Origin: Pseudomonadota bacterium
GTDB taxonomy: Bacteria; Pseudomonadota; Alphaproteobacteria; Azospirillales; Azospirillaceae
Assembly (NCBI GenBank): GCA_023411035.1
Contig: JAEYPE010000124.1
Span: 1-10,137 of the forward strand
Direction: 5' to 3'
DNA length: 10,137 nt
Part shown: positions 6,671 to 10,137 of the stretch, in pieces
Layout of the letters: the number at the start of each line of letters is the position of its first letter
Position numbering within the stretch: the stretch's first letter is position 1
Notes under the pieces: generated by a model
What the model was told of the DNA's origin: nothing
The model's database searches: none
What the model saw: only the letters and a program-made list of their open reading frames with translations
Position numbers and translations under genes: made by a program

Positions 6671-7633
6671 TTACTGCCCGACCACCTTGGTCGCGCGCTT
6701 GGTCACCGCCTCGGGGATGGTCACGCCCATCGCCGCGGCGGATTTGGGATTGACGAACAGATCGGTGCCCTTGGCGAAGACCACCGGAATATCGCCCGGC
6801 TTCTCGCCCTTCAGGATGCGGGCGACGGCCTCGCCGGTTTGGCGGCCCACCTGACGGTAGTCGAAGCCCATGGACGCGATCGTGCCGCGCGCCACGCTGT
6901 CGGTGTCGGCGGAGAAGACCGGCAGCTTGGCCTGCTGGCCCACCGCCACCACGCTCTCCAGCGCCGAGACGACCGTGTTGTCCAGCGGGACATAGACCGC
7001 ATCGGCCTTGCCGACGAGGCTGCGGGCGGCGGACTGGGCGTCGGCGGACTTGGTGGCGGTCGCCTCGACCACCGTCAGCCCGGCCTTCTGCGCCTCGTCC
7101 TTCAGCGCCTTCACCAGCGAGACGGAGTTCGGCTCACCGGGGTTGTAGACGACGCCCAGCCGCTTGACCGACGGCACGATCTCGCGGATCAGCGCCACAT
7201 GCTCGGCCACCGGGGCCATGTCCGACACGCCGGTGACGTTGGCGCCCGGCTTCTCCAGGCTGCGGACGAGCTGCGCGCCGACCGGATCGGTCACGGCGGT
7301 GAAGACCACCGGAATGTCGCGGGTGGAGGCCACCACCGCCTGGGCGGAAGGGGTGGAGATCGGAACGATCACGTCCGGACGGGCGCCCACGAACTGCCGC
7401 GCGATCTGTGCGGCGGTGGCGGGGTTGCCCTGGGCGCTCTGATACTCGACCTTCAGAGTCTCACCCGGCGTGAAGCCCGCGGCCTTCAGGGCCTCGACCA
7501 CGCCGTCGCGCGTGGCGTCCAGCGCCGGGTGCTCGACGATGGCGGTGATGGCGACGGTCTTGGTCTGTGCGACGGCGGCTGGGCTGACCAGCGCGATGGC
7601 GGCGGCGGCGAGAAACAGGCGGGTGATCTTCAT
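6671..7633 (-). CDS. ABC importer substrate-binding protein, COG2984 (TrpX-like) type
   Basis: The 320-residue precursor begins MKITRLFLAAAAIALVSPAA and has a Sec signal peptide with likely cleavage after AVA (20-22). There is no lipobox Cys, so it is a free periplasmic protein. Two Rossmann-like lobes follow with family wording: VEHPALDATRDG (33-44), STPSAQA (93-99), FTAVTDPVGA (111-120), NVTGVSD (132-138), VVYNPGEPNS (161-170) and PLDNTVVS (216-223). Relatives in Gram-positive bacteria are TrpX, tied to aromatic amino acids, but substrates in Proteobacteria are mostly unassigned. In-frame ATGs at 7660 and 7678 would put extra residues before the signal peptide; I chose 7633 because GGGAG lies nine bases upstream and the signal peptide then starts properly. 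It is first in a three-gene operon. Confidence 0.92.
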   Translation of the reverse strand: MKITRLFLAAAAIALVSPAAVAQTKTVAITAIVEHPALDATRDGVVEALKAAGFTPGETLKVEYQSAQGNPATAAQIARQFVGARPDVIVPISTPSAQAVVASTRDIPVVFTAVTDPVGAQLVRSLEKPGANVTGVSDMAPVAEHVALIREIVPSVKRLGVVYNPGEPNSVSLVKALKDEAQKAGLTVVEATATKSADAQSAARSLVGKADAVYVPLDNTVVSALESVVAVGQQAKLPVFSADTDSVARGTIASMGFDYRQVGRQTGEAVARILKGEKPGDIPVVFAKGTDLFVNPKSAAAMGVTIPEAVTKRATKVVGQ

Positions 7634-7666
7634 GGCTCCAGGCTCCCGGAGAGGATTCATGCATCC

Positions 7667-7694
7667 CGTAGACGCCAAAGGGCCGGTCCGTCAA
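7667..7694 (-). promoter_or_regulatory. Possible promoter of the ABC operon
   Basis: On the minus strand TTGACG (7689-7694, 5 of 6) lies 16 bp before a poor -10, TCTACG (7667-7672, 3 of 6). The leader would be about 30 bases. It falls in the 80-bp divergent gap with the small plus-strand gene. No T-box, riboswitch or operator palindrome is visible there. Confidence 0.25.
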
Positions 7695-7713
7695 CAGCCG
7701 GAGAAGGAATAGA

Positions 7714-7905
7714 ATGAGCGAAGACCCGCGCGACGCCCGAATCCACGCCCTTGAATCCGCCATCGCCGACATCGCGGCGGAGGCCCGCGCCGCCGCGTAC
7801 GCCCTGTGCGCCCATGAGCTTCAGATGCGGCTGGAGAACATTGCCCGCCGCCTGGAGGCCCTGCGCGCGGCGCAACCCGGAGGTGCGCAGGACGGAACGG
7901 CGTGA
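7714..7905 (+). CDS. Small helical hypothetical protein (63 aa)
   Basis: I do not recognise this family. A strong ribosome site, GGAGAAGGA (7700-7708), lies five bases before the ATG, which argues that it is a real gene. The product starts MSEDPRD and from residue 9 to about 52 is one long amphipathic, Ala/Leu/Glu/Arg-rich stretch (ARIHALESAIADIAAEARAA and on to NIARRLEALRAA) with heptad-like spacing of Leu, Ile and Ala, so a helical hairpin or coiled coil is likely. It has one Cys (33), no signal peptide and no membrane segment. It runs in the same direction as the DUF983 gene 60 bp downstream and diverges from the ABC operon. It may be co-transcribed with DUF983. Function unknown. Confidence 0.65.
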   Translation: MSEDPRDARIHALESAIADIAAEARAAAYALCAHELQMRLENIARRLEALRAAQPGGAQDGTA

Positions 7906-7965
7906 CGATCGGCCGCCCCCTTCCCATATGACGCCCTTCACGGTGTGGAACGCGGGGTGGCGGGC

Positions 7966-8346
7966 ATGGCGGTGGAATACGACAACACACGGTCCAAGAC
8001 GACGGCGGCGCTGCGCGGGCTGATGGGCAACTGCCCGGCCTGCGGGCGCGGGCGCCTGCTGCGGAACTATCTGAAGCCGGTGGAGTGCTGCACCCATTGC
8101 GGCGAGGCGTTCGGCCATCTCCGCGCCGACGACGCCCCGCCCTGGATGACGATCCTGATCGTCGGCCACATCGTCATCCCGGCGTTGCTGTCCGTGGAAC
8201 AGAGCTACGAACCCGCGACCTGGGTGCATCTCGCGATCTGGCCGGCGCTGACCTTGCTGCTGACCTGGCTGCTGCTGCCCCGCTGCAAGGGGGTGGTGCT
8301 GGGGCTGCTGTGGAGCACCGGCGCGCCGGGATCGGAACGCGCCTGA
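7966..8346 (+). CDS. DUF983 zinc-ribbon membrane protein
   Basis: The 126-residue protein matches the DUF983 pattern. An N-terminal zinc-ribbon has CPAC (23-26) and CTHC (42-45) with GRGRLLRNYLKP between them. Then come CGEAFGHLRADDAPPW (45-60) and two membrane helices, about 61-77 (MTILIVGHIVIPALLSV) and 86-105 (WVHLAIWPALTLLLTWLLLP), separated by EQSYEP. Family function is not established; members are common in Alphaproteobacteria as small inner-membrane proteins. The four ribbon Cys, with an extra Cys41, are intact. I chose ATG 7966, five bases after GGGGTGG. The longer GTG start at 7945 has no Shine-Dalgarno and adds only MERGVAG. The stop is 6 bp from the convergent glycosyltransferase stop. 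Confidence 0.88.
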   Translation: MAVEYDNTRSKTTAALRGLMGNCPACGRGRLLRNYLKPVECCTHCGEAFGHLRADDAPPWMTILIVGHIVIPALLSVEQSYEPATWVHLAIWPALTLLLTWLLLPRCKGVVLGLLWSTGAPGSERA

Positions 8347-8352
8347 ACCTCC

Positions 8353-10137
8353 TCAATCAAAGCTCAGCGAAAAGCTCGCCCGCCCCTGCCCGGCCTGGAA
8401 GCGCTGCCACATCACCCCGAAGGCGGCCTCCAGCGCGCGGGTGAAGCGCGCGCCGTCCAGCGCGGGGGACGCCGCCAGCCGGTCCCGCAGGCCGCCGCGC
8501 AGAACCGCCAGCCCCGTCGGGTCGGACACCAGGGCCGCCGCCTTGGCGACATAAGCCTCCGGCCCGTCAGCCACCAGATCGGACAGGCCCGCCGAGGCGA
8601 GGTGGGTCACCGAATGGCGGGCGCAGAAGCGGTCGCCGCCCAGCGTCACCACCGGCACCCCCATCCACAGCGCCTCCAGGGTCGTCAAACCGCCGGAATA
8701 GGGGAAGGGGTCCAGCGCCACGTCCACCTCGCCGTAACCGGCCAGGAAGTCCCGGTGCGGCGCCCCGCCCCGCAGGTCCACCCGCGCCGGGTCCAGCCCG
8801 GCCCGCTCGAACAGGGCCAGCGTGCGGGCGGCGGTGCCGGCGTCGTCGAAGCCCGGCGTGCGCAGCAACAGGCGGGAGCCGGGAACGGCCTCCAGCACGC
8901 GCGTCCACAGCGCCGCGACCTCGGCGTTCAGCTTGGGCAGCGCGTTGAAGGAGCCGAAGGTGGCGTAACCGCGCCCGGCCATCGGCGACGGCCCCACCGG
9001 CGGCGCGTCCTCGGGCGGCGCCCAGGGGACATAGGCGTCGGGCATCCGCACAATGCCTTCGATGCACCAGCCGTCCGCTCCCGCCGGGCTCTGCCGCGCG
9101 TCGGAGATCAGGTAATCCATGGCCGGCAGGCCGGTGGTGCCGACATAGCCCGCCCAGGTCGCCTGCACCGGAGCCGCCCGCCGCGCGAAGACCGGCAGGC
9201 GGTTGCCGAAGGTGTGGCCCGCCAGATCGACCAGGATATGGATGCCGTCCGCCCGGATGCGCTGGGCCAGCGCTTCGTCGTCCATCCCCGCCGTCCAGAC
9301 CCAGTGGTCGGCATGGGCCATCAGCCGCTCCGTCTTCCAGTCGGGGTTGGCGGTGTTGGCGTAGCACACGGTCTCGAAGGCGGCGCGGTCGTGGTTCTCC
9401 AGCACCGGCTCCAGGAAGAAGCCCACGGGATGCGCGCGGAAGTCAGGCGAGACATAGCCGACGCGGATCTTGGGCGCCGGGGCGGCCACCGCGGGCGCCG
9501 GGCGGTCCGGATAGCGCGCGCCCCAGTCCGCGTGGGCCTGGGCGATGGCCGGCATGGTCAGCCCTGGCGCGAACTGCATTAGAGAGAGGCGCGAGGCATG
9601 CAGCGAATCGACGCCGGGATGTTGCGCCACCACGTCCCCGATTTCGGCCAGCGCTTCCTCCGCCCGCCCCTGCATGGCGAGAACGCGGGTGGCACGGTTC
9701 GCCCGCACCTCGGCCCGGTCCGGCGCCAGGGCGAGCGCGGCCCGATAGGCGCCGTCCGCCTCGCTCAGCCGGTTCATCTCGGCCAGCGCGTTTCCGAGGT
9801 TGTAGGGATGCACCCAGTTGACCGGATCGAGCCGCCCGGCGCGCCCGTAGAGCACCACCGCCTCCGCCCGCCGGGCCTGGGCGCGCAGCAGCACGCCCAG
9901 ATTGGCGACGGCGGCCAGCGTCTTCGGGTTCAGCGCGATGGCGCGGCGGAAGAAAGCCTCCGCACGGGCGGAATCGCCGGCCCGGCGCACCGCCTCCGCC
10001 ATGGTGAGCAGCCCGTCCATCGCCATGTCCAGCGACGGGTCCAGGTTCAGCGCCCCGGCATAGGCGTTGGCCGCCCCGGCGACGTCGCCCAGGCTTTCCA
10101 TCACCAGCCCGTAATTGGCCCACCAGACGGGGACCGT
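8353..10137 (-). CDS. TPR-linked GT41 (SPINDLY/OGT-like) glycosyltransferase, 5' end outside window
   Basis: 594 residues are visible, counted from the right edge; the frame stays open there, and the first residues (VWWANYGLVMESLGD) are already a TPR helix. About five TPR units cover residues 5-190. The catalytic part runs from IRVGYVSPDF (224) to the end, with HPVGFF (His236, at the place of the OGT catalytic-region His), DLAGHTFGNRLPVF (304-317), APVQATWAGYVGTTGLPAMD (322-341), FGSFNALPKLN (394-404, Lys402 at the place of the OGT UDP-contact Lys), and DPFPYSGGLTTLEALWMGVP (476-495). Bacterial COG3914 proteins are predicted to add a sugar to Ser/Thr of cytoplasmic proteins bound by the TPR, but donor and target are unknown here. 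No flagellin, nucleotide-sugar or polysaccharide gene is in view. Key residues look intact. Confidence 0.92.
   Translation of the reverse strand, partial: TVPVWWANYGLVMESLGDVAGAANAYAGALNLDPSLDMAMDGLLTMAEAVRRAGDSARAEAFFRRAIALNPKTLAAVANLGVLLRAQARRAEAVVLYGRAGRLDPVNWVHPYNLGNALAEMNRLSEADGAYRAALALAPDRAEVRANRATRVLAMQGRAEEALAEIGDVVAQHPGVDSLHASRLSLMQFAPGLTMPAIAQAHADWGARYPDRPAPAVAAPAPKIRVGYVSPDFRAHPVGFFLEPVLENHDRAAFETVCYANTANPDWKTERLMAHADHWVWTAGMDDEALAQRIRADGIHILVDLAGHTFGNRLPVFARRAAPVQATWAGYVGTTGLPAMDYLISDARQSPAGADGWCIEGIVRMPDAYVPWAPPEDAPPVGPSPMAGRGYATFGSFNALPKLNAEVAALWTRVLEAVPGSRLLLRTPGFDDAGTAARTLALFERAGLDPARVDLRGGAPHRDFLAGYGEVDVALDPFPYSGGLTTLEALWMGVPVVTLGGDRFCARHSVTHLASAGLSDLVADGPEAYVAKAAALVSDPTGLAVLRGGLRDRLAASPALDGARFTRALEAAFGVMWQRFQAGQGRASFSLSFD

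Noticed and set aside
6566..7717. 383-codon plus-strand open frame opposite the binding protein
   Set aside because: Reads through the hairpin repeat and the whole binding-protein gene in antisense; composition is typical of a shadow frame.
8602..9582. 326-codon plus-strand open frame opposite the glycosyltransferase
   Set aside because: Antisense to conserved GT41 motifs; the product is Arg/Gly/His-rich without any domain.
10099..10104. GTG/ATG near the right edge as start of the glycosyltransferase
   Set aside because: The frame is open to the window edge and the eleven codons upstream already form part of a TPR helix, so the true start lies outside.

Overview
The window is very GC-rich and tightly packed. 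Its gene types and protein wording (HflK with a Gly/Pro-rich head, Mrp with a DUF59 head, COG2984-type ABC system, DUF983, TPR-linked GT41 transferase) fit an alphaproteobacterium of the Rhodospirillales, most likely Azospirillum or a close relative. That placement is recognition from memory, not a database search. No rRNA, tRNA, CRISPR array, insertion sequence or phage gene is visible, and the content looks chromosomal.

Layout. (1) 1-1540, minus strand: hflK followed by the start of hflC, the membrane SPFH/band-7 pair that controls the FtsH protease. The hflC copy is odd: 45 or so normal HflC residues run straight into an HflK-type sequence, and the last 97 visible bases are identical to a stretch inside the neighbouring hflK. 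(2) 1541-1723: divergent promoter region. (3) 1724-2887, plus: mrp (apbC), an Fe-S carrier ATPase with a His-rich linker. (4) 2888-3045: intergenic, holding copy 1 of a hairpin repeat. (5) 3046-4863, plus: a KefB/KefC-type CPA2 cation/proton antiporter. (6) 4870-7633, minus: a three-gene ABC importer operon of the COG2984/COG4120/COG1101 (TrpXYZ-like) type, in the order binding protein, permease, ATPase. Copy 2 of the hairpin repeat sits in the binding protein-permease gap. (7) 7714-8346, plus: a 63-residue helical hypothetical protein and a DUF983 zinc-ribbon membrane protein. (8) 8353 to the right edge, minus: a TPR plus GT41 (SPINDLY/OGT-like) glycosyltransferase whose 5' end lies outside the window.

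The genes are mostly separate housekeeping or transport units. HflK and HflC would act together on FtsH, and the three ABC genes form one importer with ATGA coupling between permease and ATPase. Two convergent gene pairs (4863/4870 and 8346/8353) are only 6 bp apart, with no room for a terminator between them. I see no convincing new multi-gene system. The strongest anomaly is the hflC/hflK mosaic at the left edge, which is either a recombination product or an assembly chimera; the dispersed hairpin repeat is the second point of interest.
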